The notes: generated from the sequence alone by a model not told the origin. A DNA stretch of 64,000 bases from Vespa crabro (GCF_910589235.1 NC_060968.1:1540143-1604142); one strand, 5' to 3'; positions 11,970-24,180 are shown, counted from the stretch's first letter. Made by a program: numbers and translations.

Positions 11970-12718
11970 GATTGAATTTATTTTCTAATATATTTATTCT
12001 CTCATGGAAATCACGTGTTAAAAATTGTTTTCAATCTTCATCGTACATACATAAAAATTATCGATGTGGATATCTTCGATGTTATTCGTTGCGAATAAAT
12101 ATTATTAAAGAATATTTAGACAATAGTTTATTTTGTTTTCTTTTTTTTTTTTAATTTTCTTTTTTCTTTTTTTTTTATTCTTTTTACAAGACATTATTGA
12201 TTTTCACTTCCACGCGATTTGTCAATTTTTTATCAATACAGAGAAATTTTTTGAAAGATAATTTTTCGATGGATCTTAATTTTTTCTTTATTTATCTTTC
12301 TCTTCATCATTTAACACGTTGATTAAAAAGGATCGTGTAACGACAATGAAAATTATGCTAATGAAAATTTTACCAATTGAACATCGAGAACGGACATACA
12401 TACATAATAAAATAGAATTGAAATAAGAAATTATGTTATATGGGGTATTGAGAATATTGAATCGAAGAACCGAGTATGTTTATTTTATTTCAAGATGGAT
12501 GGAATAAATTCAAAGAGAGAAATATCACTCTATCTATTGAAAATGAAAAACCTATGGCAGAATAGGAGGATTCGATGGTTATTAAATACGCATACCATAC
12601 CATGTCCATTTTCCTTTCACAGTTATTTTCCCATTTAGTCGATTTACAAAGCTATAGAAAAGAGTTCTTCGAGCGGTCATTCACGAGATTCCATCGTCGT
12701 TGAGAAAACTAAAGCGAG

Positions 12719-12778
<60 letters not shown>

Positions 12779-13070
12779 AAGAAGGAGTGAGAGAAAGAAA
12801 ATAAAAAAAAGAAAGCTCTTTTTCATTTATTCTCGAGACAGTTTATAAAAAGAACAATGTACGCTCGCATGGCCATGTACACGAACAGAAAAAGGAGAAA
12901 ATATTGTTGATGGTAAGACACAGTAGAAATAGTGTATATTATATAACCGGAATTAATTAAAAGCAAGAACACTTTACTTTAGCTCGATTACGTTAACCTT
13001 GATTTAGAGAAAAAAGAGAGAAAAATCGGAAAAAGAAAAACGAAGAGAGACAGTGAGAGAGAGAGACAGA

Positions 13071-13105
<35 letters not shown>

Positions 13106-13242
13106 GTAAGAAAAATATACCGAGTAAGACTCTTCATTATTACGTGGAATTAATTAAAACGCATTTATTCGAAGTACTGTTAATTTTGCAGTTAGTAATT
13201 TAATAAGTTCGGTTAAGTCAGACAGAAGGAGAAAAAGGAGCA

Positions 13243-13245
<3 letters not shown>

Positions 13246-13316
<71 letters not shown>
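13246..13316. repeat. (GA)n microsatellite
   Basis: About 70 bp of nearly pure GA, one of the longest dinucleotide runs in the window. Confidence 0.97.
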
Positions 13317-13319
<3 letters not shown>

Positions 13320-13630
13320 GTAGAAAGGGTAGAGAGCAAACGGACGAAAGGAGATGAGGAGAGGAGAGGGTAGTAAACGTGGAATAGAATGAACTTCGGG
13401 CTCGTAATTCAATAATATTTTTACTTTAAAGCTCGGATAATCACTCTCGTAAATATTGTTTCGCGTTGAACCGTTTCTACGCTTTTCTCATGGACGCGTT
13501 TTCGAAAGTACCGAGAAGCATTAACTTTTCCCTGTGGCTGCTAGAATAATCTCAACCCTCTTTCCTTCTCTTCATCCTTCCCCTCCCTACTGGCCTCCTA
13601 TACCTTGTTCACTTCTATATCGTAAAAATC

Positions 13631-13667
<37 letters not shown>

Positions 13668-13738
13668 GCTTAAAAATAATTTCGCTTTTATTCGAAATTT
13701 ATTATTTTATGCGAATAATTACTTTTCTTAAGCGCGTA

Positions 13739-13784
<46 letters not shown>

Positions 13785-14356
13785 CGGTATATTTATATAT
13801 CGAAACTATTCTTCGTTGTATTAAATCGTTTTACCTTGTAGCGATCGTTACATATGTTTGCGATCCGTATGGTATGGTTAGCAAACCAGAACACCAAGAC
13901 GTCATACGGAATAGTTGATGTATGGAAAAATGAATGATGGGAGATAGAAATGGGATGATAACGGGGGAAGGAGGCAGGTAAAGGCATTGATGTACGCATC
14001 ACGGCTATAAATTCAACCAACTTTACATATTGAATTTGTAAAATCATTCTTGTAATACCTGAGCTGGCTTGGAAGGGAGGAAGGAAGGAAGGATGGAAGG
14101 AAGAGAGGGAGGGAATTGAGGATAAGACGGAAGAGGGGAAGAAGTGAAAGGAGCGTTAGGAGACGAAGAAGAGACGACCTCGAAAGTACACGGTACCCAA
14201 GAACGTTGGAATTTCCTCGTCGTCGTCGTCGTCGTAGTCGCCGTCGTAGTCGTTCCCCTCTTCCCTTTCCGCCCTCCTCTAATCTTGTATATACGAGTGC
14301 AATAAAGTGTCAGTCTCGCAAAAGACAGGGCCGTTCAACGCTGGAACGTTCGCTAG

Positions 14357-14368
14357 CTGGCATGCCAG
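14357..14368. other. 12-bp palindrome CTGGCATGCCAG
   Basis: Perfect palindrome in a GC-richer, repeat-free stretch beside (GA)n at 14414. It could be a protein-binding site; no factor is assigned. Confidence 0.6.
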
Positions 14369-14409
14369 TCTCTGAAAACTGACTTTCCTCGTCGAATGAA
14401 AAAGAAGGA

Positions 14410-14413
<4 letters not shown>

Positions 14414-14481
<68 letters not shown>
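14414..14481. repeat. (GA)n microsatellite
   Basis: About 68 bp of pure GA. Confidence 0.97.
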
Positions 14482-14485
<4 letters not shown>

Positions 14486-14637
14486 AAAGAGATGAAAAAA
14501 ATAGAATCAAGAAAACAAAGTCTAAACAAAATAAGACGAACGAATATTTGACATAAAATTATGGGATTCTATTTTGGAAAGTAAATTCCAAAGAAATTTC
14601 TTTTTTTTTTTTTCTTCAAAAAATGATGTATACATGC

Positions 14638-14681
<44 letters not shown>

Positions 14682-14904
14682 ACACATAAATGAACACATC
14701 GTTATTGTATATACGTCGTTATTGCTATATAATTAAATAATATAATAATAATATTACTATTATTACATACCATAAATATTATATAATATTATAATTGGAA
14801 TCGTTTTGGCAAATATATTTGTTAATAATTTTTAATATCATAATTATTATTTTTTGTATTCGATATCGGCAATTTTGATAACATAAATCGAGTTCGATTG
14901 ATCT

Positions 14905-14947
14905 AATAATAATAATAATGATGATGATGATGATGATGATGATGATA

Positions 14948-14984
<37 letters not shown>

Positions 14985-15001
14985 CGACGATGATCGTCGT
15001 C
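14905..15001. repeat. (AAT)n-(GAT)n-(GAC)n compound trinucleotide block ending in a palindrome
   Basis: AAT units are followed by GAT units and then GAC. The end forms GACGACGAT-G-ATCGTCGTC (14983-15001), a perfect 9-bp inverted repeat, so the repeat reverses strand at its end. Confidence 0.95.
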
Positions 15002-15040
15002 GTCATTATTATCGTTATCATTCTTCGTCAACGTAAATAT

Positions 15041-15708
15041 GTTATAATAATTAACATCGGCGATAATTAATCCGTCAGCGAGTTCTTAATCTCGATATGT
15101 CACACGTCATATCTCCAATGTCACGCTCGAACAGATGACAGGACCTATAGCTCGTCATTAACGCTAGTACAACGTCAATCCGATATTATCTAATTACGTA
15201 TTTCGATCCTATCAAATACGAAATAGATTCCAAACACGTGTATTGCGATTATAGAGAATTCATTTGCTATTCAAATTAACATGTTCGCGAACGAAAACTA
15301 GATGTTTAATTTTTTTTATTTTTTACTTCCTTATTTCTTTCTTTCTTCTTTTTTCGTTTTCATTTTCTTTTAATTTTTTAGATAAAAAAAAATATGTTAC
15401 TGAGACATCAAACAAATCAATTATTCATTTATTCAATATTAATTTTCAGTTAATTATATATTAATTATATATATTATTATTTATCAATGTAATTTAAATC
15501 TTTTATAATAATTTATTATTAATAATATGAATTAATTGATAATAAATTAATAGCTATGGTAACACTTTTTTACTTTATTTTTTCTTTTCTTTTGTTTTCT
15601 TTGATTTGCTTAAATTTAAGAAAAAATATTTAATTCTTTAACTTACGTTGCATCGAATATATTGAATATTATATTAATTTTAATAATATGTTTTATAATT
15701 CTTTTCCT

Positions 15709-15750
<42 letters not shown>

Positions 15751-16744
15751 CATTTAAGAATTAATTAATAATATTAAACAAAGAAGAAAGTTGGAGAAAG
15801 CAAAGAAGAATAGATTTTTGAAGAAATAAGTATACATATATAATATACATATTAAGTACACACACACACACTCATACGTAATATACATATGTATGTATGT
15901 ATGTATATATGTACATATGTATATATGTATGTATGTACGTATGTATGTATGTCAACTGTTATTTTATATCCGTTTCCATTTAAACGGATTATTACGTCGA
16001 CGATTAACCGCCGCGGTCAGAATGAAATTACGTTTTCCGATATTTAGAGAATCGAATTTTACGGAAAAAAAAGTTGAACGCTGAGTTGCCAGAGTGATAT
16101 GGGAATGAAGTTCGGGGGTGGGATATTCGGAGGTTGGGTTGGCCTGGCCTGGATTGGGTATTATTTATCAGAGTCACGCGAATTCGATTCTCCTGTCATT
16201 TAATTAGCGAAGTGGTATTTAAACGTACTAGAGCGAACCGAGCTGGCTCGCAGCTCATTCATGCGGAGATTTTATTGGAGAACATCATATTGTTATAGGC
16301 GACCGCAAATCAACTATATGAAACTTCATGCGAAACTACAATGTAACCTGCACATATGTAGATATACATATGTTTTATATATGAGTATCGGTACTCGAAC
16401 GAACGTGTCAGCATGTTATCGTAAAATATACAAACTTATATACATCATCGTTAAATGATACTTAACAAAAAAGTGATATTATTTATTACATCATTTTATA
16501 TTGCACTCTTTTTATAATCCCTATTAATATTAATATTTATAGAATATTGAAATATATTGTTTTAATATTATTAATATATTTAATTTTAATATATATATAT
16601 ACATATATATATACATATATATATTAATATTAAATATATTAATAGCAAATAACGTAAGGATACTTTTTCTCTTCAACATCATATACTATGTAAGTGATCA
16701 GATAATTGTTGCATAATTAATATCGATATATTATTGTTTAATCT

Positions 16745-16781
<37 letters not shown>

Positions 16782-17485
16782 TGACTTGAAAAAAGAATAT
16801 TGAGACGACTCCAGTGACTCTTACTTCAATATCTGATTAATTATGATGCAACTATATATATATCCCCTCAGTACAAACACTTCGACATATCAACGTGATC
16901 ATTATCTGAGTCGATGTCGGATAACGGATTAACATAATGCTTCATTGTTAATAATAGACATAGCTAATTTACGCATACATATATAACCACATTTATACAT
17001 ATACGTACATATAAATCCATGCACACATATGAGCACACAATGCTTACGCATAGTTGTATACACGTATACCACACACATACATACGTACAAACATACACAC
17101 ACACACACATACATACACACACAAATATATCAAGTCACAGAGTATATCTAGTGAGAGATTAACGAAGGTCGGTGGACAAACAGGAAGGAAGGTAGACAGG
17201 TACGTATACGTTCTAGTTAAATTCCAAGGGATCCGATATTAGCCGATCAGGAAGGAGTCCGATTCGTTCAAACACGCGGACATCGGCTCGAGTGGATGAA
17301 ACTGTGTTGCTCTCAGGGCTTGTTGGAAATCGAGAGGGGGATAGATTGAGTGAAGGGAGGGAGTAGGTGGGTGGTATTATTTAAGCAGCCCGCGGGAGAG
17401 TTTCGAAGGAGACGTTGGTGGAAGTGTAGATGATGACGACGACGATAATGACGATGATGGTGGTATAGGTATAGATATAGAAGAG
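15041..17485. other. non-coding AT-rich spacer with (TA)n, (TATG)n and (AAT)n
   Basis: (TA)n is at 15711-15748, (TATG)n at 15889-15951, alternating TA/CA at 16590-16623, (AAT)n at 16748-16778 and CA-rich DNA at 17090-17125. A GC-richer stretch at 16080-16260 contains GGCCTGGCCTGG and a near-inverted GAGCTGGCTCGCAGCTC. No coding exon was recognised. Confidence 0.6.
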
Positions 17486-17500
17486 ATGGAGGAAGATGAA

Positions 17501-17535
<35 letters not shown>

Positions 17536-17867
17536 AAGAGAGAGAGAGGAACGGCAATCAGGTGCGCTAATGCCAATCAATTATGTGTTCGTACCCAAAC
17601 CAACCAAGCTGGTCGACACCTCCTACGTCTGGTTCCATCCTTCTCTCACTGGAGATTTCCTCCTCTCACCTCATCCTACGAGACGAGGTATGGTCCTTTA
17701 TCAATACGGCCATATCGGAACGGGCCGATATATTAGTTATCGATTTCCGAGGTTACACGGCAGGGTCGATGTACCGACGTCGTTGGCCTTACCGACGATC
17801 CTCTCTCTGTCTCTCTCACTCTCTCTCTCTCTCTCGATCTATCTATCTATTTCCATCTTTGTCTCTC

Positions 17868-17920
<53 letters not shown>

Positions 17921-18085
17921 CACATACTATTGCCAGGACCACCAGCGGAGCATTCTGACTCGCTATACCGCCTCCGGTGTCTCTCCTGTGGCTTGCCAGT
18001 GACAGGTTCGCAAACGGATTCGGCAGGGGCGAATCTCGCTTTCAAGAAGGGTAACTCTAAATCCTCCTTGCCTACTATGCTCTAG
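17486..18085 (+). other. 199-codon open frame with repeat-free blocks separated by GA and CT tracts
   Basis: The frame starts in (GA)n (17504-17560), passes through a non-repetitive block at 17560-17795, crosses CT tracts at 17799-17917 and ends with a non-repetitive block at 17930-18085. A second frame is also open from 17583 to 18002. The two blocks have higher GC than their surroundings. I recognise no domain, and two overlapping frames being open argues against coding. TTGCCAG before 17938 and GACAG|GTTCG near 18004 could act as splice sites, but this is unproven. The minus strand of these blocks does not read as syntrophin PH2. Confidence 0.15.
17799..17917. repeat. (CT)n tracts with an ATCT interruption
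   Basis: Two CT runs flank a short GATCTATCTATCTATTTC segment. A complementary (GA)n run lies at 17504-17560. Confidence 0.95.
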
Positions 18086-18377
18086 GCTGTCCCATGGATC
18101 GAATTTTATAGGGGTTTAAGATGGGTAGGGATAGATGGTGTGGGTAAGAACGGGCGGAGGGAGTCGGGGCGGGTGACTGAGAGAGTGTCTTGGGATCGAG
18201 CTTTCCGATTCTCCGGATTTACGGATTTAGGAAAGTTCGCCAGGGATGATTGTGATAGTTAAAAGTGGATCTATTCATGGGGACACGTTGTATATCGTAT
18301 TGTAGGATTGGGATAAGGGAAGGAGACAAAGTTTCAATTGTCAATTTCGTTTAGTGGCTCAATCGTTATACTGACGG

Positions 18378-18443
<66 letters not shown>

Positions 18444-19029
18444 TTTTCTCTCTATTTTCGTGCGTATATCTATATATGTTTATATGTACATGTATGTGTA
18501 TGTGTGTGTGCGTATATGGTGACAAATTTACTATTATGTTATTTTTAAACTGTAGCCTATTAGATATCTATCCTCACTTACAATCGTTCAGATTATCGTA
18601 TACGATATTATACAAGTTTATTATACAAGATAGAAAAAGAGAAAAAAAAAATGTTAAAAAATTATTTAACAATTCGTAAAATAAAATCTCCTTCGAGCCA
18701 TTCGAAATTAGAAAATTTCACAGTCACTGCGTTGTAAATATATTTTCTATTATATAACACTATGTATAATATTTATTAAATAATATCAAATAATAATTAA
18801 TTAACATTTTATAGATAATATTTACTATTATTATCAGAAATATCGAAATAAATGTTTGATTTCTTATCCTTAGAGTGTTAAAGGTGTTCGAGTATGATAA
18901 CAATAATGAATTAATGAACGAATAAATAAATAAGTAAAAAAAAAAAGAAAGAAAAACAAAGTGTACGACTCGAGATTAAATGCTTGAAACAGGATTGCAA
19001 GGATTTCGCTGGGGGATATTTCGATGGAT

Positions 19030-19062
<33 letters not shown>

Positions 19063-20040
19063 AAAATAGAACGAAAACTCCGTAGAAAAGCTCTGAACGA
19101 TTAATATCTTAACGATGTACACAGAGGCTCTAGGTTAATCTAAAGCTGCGGATGTTCTCGAATAGATTTCTGAGTTGTATTAAAGAGCGAAAATCTTCTG
19201 GGGGTCTGGTTTGTAGCGATTAAAGTCGAAAGGAGTAGCGAACGATTGAAAGAGCCTGATCCTTCCGGACAATTACCTAGGTAGAATCTCGAAGGCGTTG
19301 GATTTATCGTTTTTAACGGCGAACCTAATGATCGTTTATATATATATCGAAATCCGGACGCATTTTAACTTCGCCTAAGCTGAGCCATCTTTACTTAATT
19401 ATACGGAATTGTTTTGAAACTCTTGCAATTTCTACTTTTCTTTTTCTTCGTTAATTTGTTGTTTCCTTTCTTTTCTTTTCTTTTCTCTTCCTTTCCTTTC
19501 TTTCCTTTTCTTTTCTTTGTTTACGTATTCCAATCCGACTAAAGAAAGGTTTAATTCGAGATAAGGATTAATTGAGTGAAGCATAATTTAATGACGATAA
19601 TCCTCTTTTCTTTCATTTCATTTGAATGACGAAAAATACAAAAGAAAGAAGAAGAAAAAAGAAAACAAAAAGGGACGATACGAAATCGAAATTAAATGAG
19701 AAAAAAGGGAACTAGGAATATTCAGTAATATTTCGAAAAAGTTCAAATAATGAATTATTCAAATTTAACAAAAATTTGATAAATCATTAACAAAAATATC
19801 AATGATGGTTTAAGAGTAAATAATTAAATAATTAAATAAGATCGGATTATCTAGTAGTATAGGTCAATAATAATACCAAGCTTTTAAAAGCATGTTAATA
19901 GTAGTAAGAATAAATGATATAAAATTTATTATGATTATACAAAAATGCATATGTTTCATGCATTATCGTAAATGGAACGTCTCGTGTTTCATTAAAAGCA
20001 TCTTACATTAAAAATTGAGATCAAAAGGCAATAATATGTA
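18086..20040. other. non-coding: GC-richer island then AT-rich spacer
   Basis: 18086-18340 is G-rich on the plus strand with no coding match. CT tracts lie at 18382-18455. 19080-19400 is a repeat-free stretch of mixed composition without a recognisable frame. T/C-rich and A/G-rich runs occur at 19436-19520 and 19635-19670. Confidence 0.55.
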
Positions 20041-20370
20041 TAAATATTATTATTATCAATAATAGTATATCAACCATATAGAAAATTAGCCGATAATATA
20101 AATACGATATATCTGTCATTAATAAATAATTATCTTTAAGCAATTAATATCTATAATATAAATAATGAAGATAAAAAGAAAGGAATCGATTAACAGTAGT
20201 TTGATCTATATAAGATTGGACAATAATATGAATGTATAAATCTATTAGAAATAAATCTGTCAGTAATATATTAATCATAAAAAATTAATCAGTAATATAA
20301 ATACGAAATATCTGTCATTAATAAATAACTATCTTTAAGCAATCAGTATCTATAACATAAATATTGAATA
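20041..20370. repeat. direct duplication of about 90 bp, offset 199 bp
   Basis: AAAATTAGCCGATAATATAA (from 20082) and AAAATTAATCAGTAATATAA (from 20281) begin two copies that continue through ATCTGTCATTAATAAATAA and ATCTTTAAGCAAT to about 20170 and 20369. Mismatches are scattered singles, mostly transitions. Confidence 0.88.
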
Positions 20371-20534
20371 TTTATTAGTAACAATTAAACAATAAAGTAA
20401 ACAATAATACAAACAACGAAGATAGAAAAAGGTTAATAAAAATCCTTCGACTGTTCATAATTTAATAGAACGGAATAATATGAAGTAATAGTATAATAGA
20501 ATTAACCGAGTTACAATTTCATAAAGAAAGAGAC

Positions 20535-20582
<48 letters not shown>

Positions 20583-21019
20583 AGAAAGAGAGAAAGAGAG
20601 AGAGAGAGAACTGTATTACTATATTTTACATAGACGAAACATCTCATTTCTCATTAATAGTATCTTACATTAGCGAGTTAACTGTAAGTTGCTTAAAGGG
20701 AAAGAGGATCTCCTTCTCGTGTTCGTACAAATTTAACGCGTTGAACTGATGCGGGTAAGGCAGACAAACATATAGATACATAGACAGACAGACAGACAGT
20801 CAGACAGACACACAGACAGACAGACAGATAGACAGATACACTATTGCATCAACGCTTTGTCAAAGGAAGAGAATTCACAAAAGAGCAGTCTCAGCCTATC
20901 CGATTTCGGGTACAGGAGAAAGTGCTCAAGTGGCAGACGCTTCCTCAGACTCGAGCATTTCCCTGAGGGAAGATCGTTCCGCGGAAAGGAAAGAGAGAAA
21001 GAAAAAGAAAGAGAGCGAA

Positions 21020-21050
<31 letters not shown>

Positions 21051-21103
21051 GGATGTAAGGCTCGTCAGTGAAAACGGTGACAATAGCGTAAGATTTTTCT
21101 TAC
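20371..21103 (-). other. syntrophin intron, 3' of the exon
   Basis: This is the sequence immediately downstream of the exon donor on the minus strand. It holds (GA)n tracts at 21012-21046 and 20535-20610 and a (CAGA)n block at 20782-20838. A repeat-free stretch at 20845-20990 reads open in the plus frame and in one minus frame but resembles no syntrophin sequence. No splice-bounded exon was found here. Confidence 0.5.
20782..20838. repeat. (GACA)n tetranucleotide tract
   Basis: CAGA/GACA units are repeated about 13 times with a few interruptions (CAGT, CACA, GATA). It is the only GACA block in the window; the other tetranucleotide blocks are GATA or TATG. Confidence 0.9.
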
Positions 21104-21312
21104 CTGCAGACAGTGCCTCCTCGCGAGCCAACCAATGTGCTGAAGCTGCGGCGGATCCGGAACTGCTGAAGCTAGTCTCAGTGCTTTAAGAGTTAGTGCT
21201 GCTAGCGCCGAGTGTAAAGCGTTGAACCATACGTTTGCCTCTGAGTTGTCAGCGGCTCTCAACCAACATTCGTGAACACCATCGGGCGAATGTAATTCTA
21301 GGATTCGACCCT
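21104..21312 (-). CDS. Syn1: internal exon of an alpha/beta-type syntrophin (second half of split PH1 domain)
   Basis: Syntrophins are cytoplasmic adaptors of the dystrophin complex with a PDZ domain inserted in a first PH domain, then a second PH domain and a C-terminal SU region. Read on the minus strand, this 209-nt exon has two leading bases that finish a split codon, then 69 full codons. The translation contains ILELHSPDG near the start, WFNALHSALAAL in the middle and HIGWLARR near the end, which matches the second half of PH1 (the strands and C-terminal helix after the PDZ insertion) and the link to PH2. The acceptor AG is at 21314-21313 after AATTCC. The donor is CTGCAG|GTAAG, with GT at 21103-21102, so the downstream intron is phase 0. 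Codon use is GC-richer than the surroundings. The ELHSPDG motif fits the alpha/beta class (insect Syn1) rather than gamma. The start, PDZ, PH2 and SU exons are not visible. I am confident of the family, less so of the exact ortholog. Confidence 0.87.
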
Positions 21313-21409
21313 CTGGAATTTAATCAAAGTAACACGAACGTTAATTAATCCATTTGAACGAGATCTTGATCGAGGTGTTCCATCTATATCTGCTTTGTTA
21401 TAACTAAAT

Positions 21410-21411
<2 letters not shown>

Positions 21412-21451
<40 letters not shown>
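21412..21451. repeat. (TA)n microsatellite in the syntrophin intron
   Basis: About 40 bp of alternating TA, 100 bp from the exon acceptor. Confidence 0.96.
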
Positions 21452-21458
<7 letters not shown>

Positions 21459-21534
21459 TATATTTATATAAACATACTATATGTATACGTTGAATTGTTA
21501 ATAGGGATTTGAAAAGCATTTTTCGGTCTTTCCG

Positions 21535-21536
<2 letters not shown>

Positions 21537-21580
<44 letters not shown>
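21537..21580. repeat. (ATT)n microsatellite in the syntrophin intron
   Basis: An uninterrupted TTA/ATT run. Confidence 0.96.
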
Positions 21581-21946
21581 ATTATTATTATTTTCAAATA
21601 TTATTTTTTCTTTTTTTTTTTACTGTTAAAACTATTTGGTACATATTATAATCGTAGATATTTAAACGTGACTAATAATATATCGATATAAGGTTCGCTT
21701 TCTCGATTACAAGAAAAGTAAGGATAATCTATGCAATTGCGAATGGTACGATTCGAATGGAAATAGGAAAAGAGGGAGAGGGATGGAGGAGGAGGAGGTG
21801 GAGGAGGGGGAGAGGAGAGAATCTAATAATCTTATTACACAAGCAATAGTGCCAAGGCACCTTCGTAAATGTATTTTCTTCCTAATCGCCTGATTGGGAG
21901 AGTGAGAGTGAGAGAGGGTTAAAGTTCTCCAATCAGAAGAGAAATC

Positions 21947-21980
<34 letters not shown>

Positions 21981-22005
21981 GAGAACGACAGAAAGAGAGA
22001 TAGAT

Positions 22006-22039
<34 letters not shown>

Positions 22040-22566
22040 TAAGGACGGAAGAAGTAACACGACTACCGAATTGGACTTCGTGCCGCGAACCTTAGTGCCT
22101 CGTAAACCTTTTCGTAGCTTTAACGCGAAAACTTTGATACGACTGACATAAATTGCACTTTGGATCGGTCACGAGGCATAAGACTACGAACCCATCTCTT
22201 CTCCTTCCACTTTTTTCTTCTTTCACCTTTCATGTACCCTGTACCCCGTCATCGTTCTCGTTGGTAACCTTTTCCCGACAACCGTCGAACTTAAAATCTG
22301 CATAAAATTCGTGAGAGTACTTCTTGACATCGGAGGCATTTTTAAATCGAGAAAAGAAAGTAGAAAGGAAAATGATAATAATAATAAAAAAAAAAAAAAG
22401 AAAAAGAAGAAAAAAAATAAAGAAAGAAAGGAATACTCAAAGAAAAACAAAAAAATATATATATATGTATATATATAATAACCAGAAGGGTTGCATCAAC
22501 GACGAATCAGATTGGCCGCTCTCATTCGTTTAATTTATTTGTCTACGTACGTACATATGTATATAC

Positions 22567-22618
<52 letters not shown>

Positions 22619-23413
22619 CATAGATACATACATATATAACATTTTCCATTTAAGCCCCGAACGATCTTTATTTCCCTAACTTTGTTTACATCCAATTAAA
22701 ATGCGTAATGGATAGAAAAATATTGCCAGTCGGTCATTCCTGTTTTGTTTTCTTGTTTTTCCATCCCTTCTCTCTCTCCCTCTCTTTCTCTTTCTCTCGT
22801 TCTCTTGTGTTACAAATAATAATAAGGGACACGATACCTTTCAGTTCCCTCAATCGATAAAAATGCAAACACAGGCGATTATGCCTCGAATGTTTAAAAC
22901 CTTTGAATGGTTCGTATACGTTCAATTAATAGCAGAGCTTTTTTAATGGACGTATTGGTGATTTCACCCATTCTGTGAAAATTGCAACCTCTCTCTCTCT
23001 CTTTTGTATCGAAAATATTCCTTTTCTCTTTTTTGGACGTGCGCCATTTTTCTTTTTGGTTTTTTCTCATATGCACGTTTTTTGTGTTCCTTTTTTTTTT
23101 TTTTTATCATCCTCATCTCCACACAACACTTTCCCCTCACGCCTCAACCGTTCTTTTATTCCTTTTCTTGGAAACGTTCGATAGGCGAAACTTAATCGCC
23201 TCGCAATTCAGTCGGAAAACGGAAAAGGTTTCTCGCGAAAGGTTCGAGAAGAAGCGAGACGACAAACTCTCGTGTGCTCTCTTCTCGTAGGGAAATAGGG
23301 TACGAGCCGGAGGTGAACGCGCCGCCGGGATGGATCCATAAAGAGTATGAAAGAAAATATTGAATTTCCGATCAAAAGGAAATTACGCTCGAGTTAAAAG
23401 CTCGACCTCTTCC

Positions 23414-23418
<5 letters not shown>

Positions 23419-23466
<48 letters not shown>
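23419..23466. repeat. (CT)n microsatellite
   Basis: About 48 bp of nearly pure CT. Confidence 0.97.
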
Positions 23467-23469
<3 letters not shown>

Positions 23470-24180
23470 CTCCTTTCTCCTTCCATTCTCACGAATCTCT
23501 CCCTTCGGCGTCCCATCCTTCTTCCGTTTAGTACGTTTCCCTTCGTCAAAAGAAGGGAATCGTTTAAGGGATGAAAGATAAAAATGGCCGATGGTAAAAT
23601 GGCAGAGGTAAAAACATATCGTGTTTTTCAAAAGAATTCGTTCGGTCCCATTCGTTCCTTCTTCAGTTTGATTTATTATAACTTACTTACGTAATAAGTT
23701 CTTTTTTTGTTTGTTTGTTTTTTTTTTTTCGTTTTCTTCTTTTTGTTGGCGATAATGTTTCGAAAATAAAGAAGAAGAAGAAGAAGAAAAAAAAGAAAGA
23801 AAGGAAAAGATAAAATTAATTCGAAATAAATTATATATTTATTTCGACGACGAAATTAATAATATATTGAGCGTTTATATCCTCGTAGTTTGTTTATATC
23901 TATATTGAATATTATTGGACGTACTCGTTGTCATTGAGGAATAATTGAAGCTATTCGTATTATAATGGAATACGTTTTGGTTTTAAAGAAAATAAACAAA
24001 AGCTTGATGAAGTGTTATTACAAGAGATAGTAAGGACGAACGAAGCACGATATTTAATCGTTAGAAATAAATAATCTAAAAGATATTTTTCTTTTTATTC
24101 AGTCAATTGAAGTCCCAGTTATTTTTTCTTTTTTTAATATTTTCTTATCATAGCATATTATTATTATTTTTTAAATATTA

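Larger units (their letters stand above)
8853..12000. other. non-coding: GA/CT tracts and a repeat-free island at 11640-11960
   Basis: GA-rich runs lie at 9005-9058 and 9255-9310, CT-rich at 10797-10828 and 10975-11056, GA-rich at 11199-11250 and (TA)n at 11533-11573. The stretches 9540-9740 and 11640-11960 are relatively GC-rich and free of simple repeats, and look like candidate conserved non-coding DNA. No coding exon was recognised. Confidence 0.6.
12001..15040. other. non-coding: dense (GA)n, (CT)n, (TA)n and (GAT)n
   Basis: Main tracts are (GA)n at 12722-12780, 13040-13110, 13246-13316 and 14414-14481; (CT)n at 13632-13664; (TA)n at 13743-13782 and 14645-14678; and the trinucleotide block at 14905-15001. 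The GC-richer stretch 14110-14390 includes (CGT)n and can be read as an arginine-rich frame, which I regard as a repeat artefact. Confidence 0.6.
21313..24180. other. probable syntrophin intron 5' of the exon: microsatellites and AT-rich spacer
   Basis: This lies upstream of the exon acceptor on the minus strand. It contains (TA)n at 21412-21451, (ATT)n at 21537-21580, a GA-rich block at 21955-22040, (TA)n at 22579-22613 and (CT)n at 23419-23466. Stretches without simple repeats (22050-22200, 22660-22740, 23160-23340) show no splice-bounded coding frame. Assignment as intron is inference from the exon beside it. Confidence 0.45.

Noticed and set aside
13154..13412. Serine-leucine repeat proteins (also at 23360-23581, 44317-44584, 33127-33499 and similar)
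   Set aside because: Direct translations of (CT)n/(GA)n.
14116..14382. Arginine/serine-rich frame resembling an RS domain
   Set aside because: The RS-like part comes from (CGT)n and GA-rich DNA, and the frame has no ATG start.
14779..15021. Poly-isoleucine frames (also at 21298-21597 and 40811-41005)
   Set aside because: Translations of (ATT)n and (GAT)n microsatellites.
17486..18085. 199-codon plus-strand frame as a gene
   Set aside because: It starts inside (GA)n and passes through CT tracts, and a second plus frame is open over the same unique blocks. No domain was recognised, so it is kept only as a low-confidence feature.
21297..21312. tRNA B-box-like GGGTCGAATCC on the minus strand
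   Set aside because: It lies inside the syntrophin exon frame and no A box or cloverleaf can be drawn around it.
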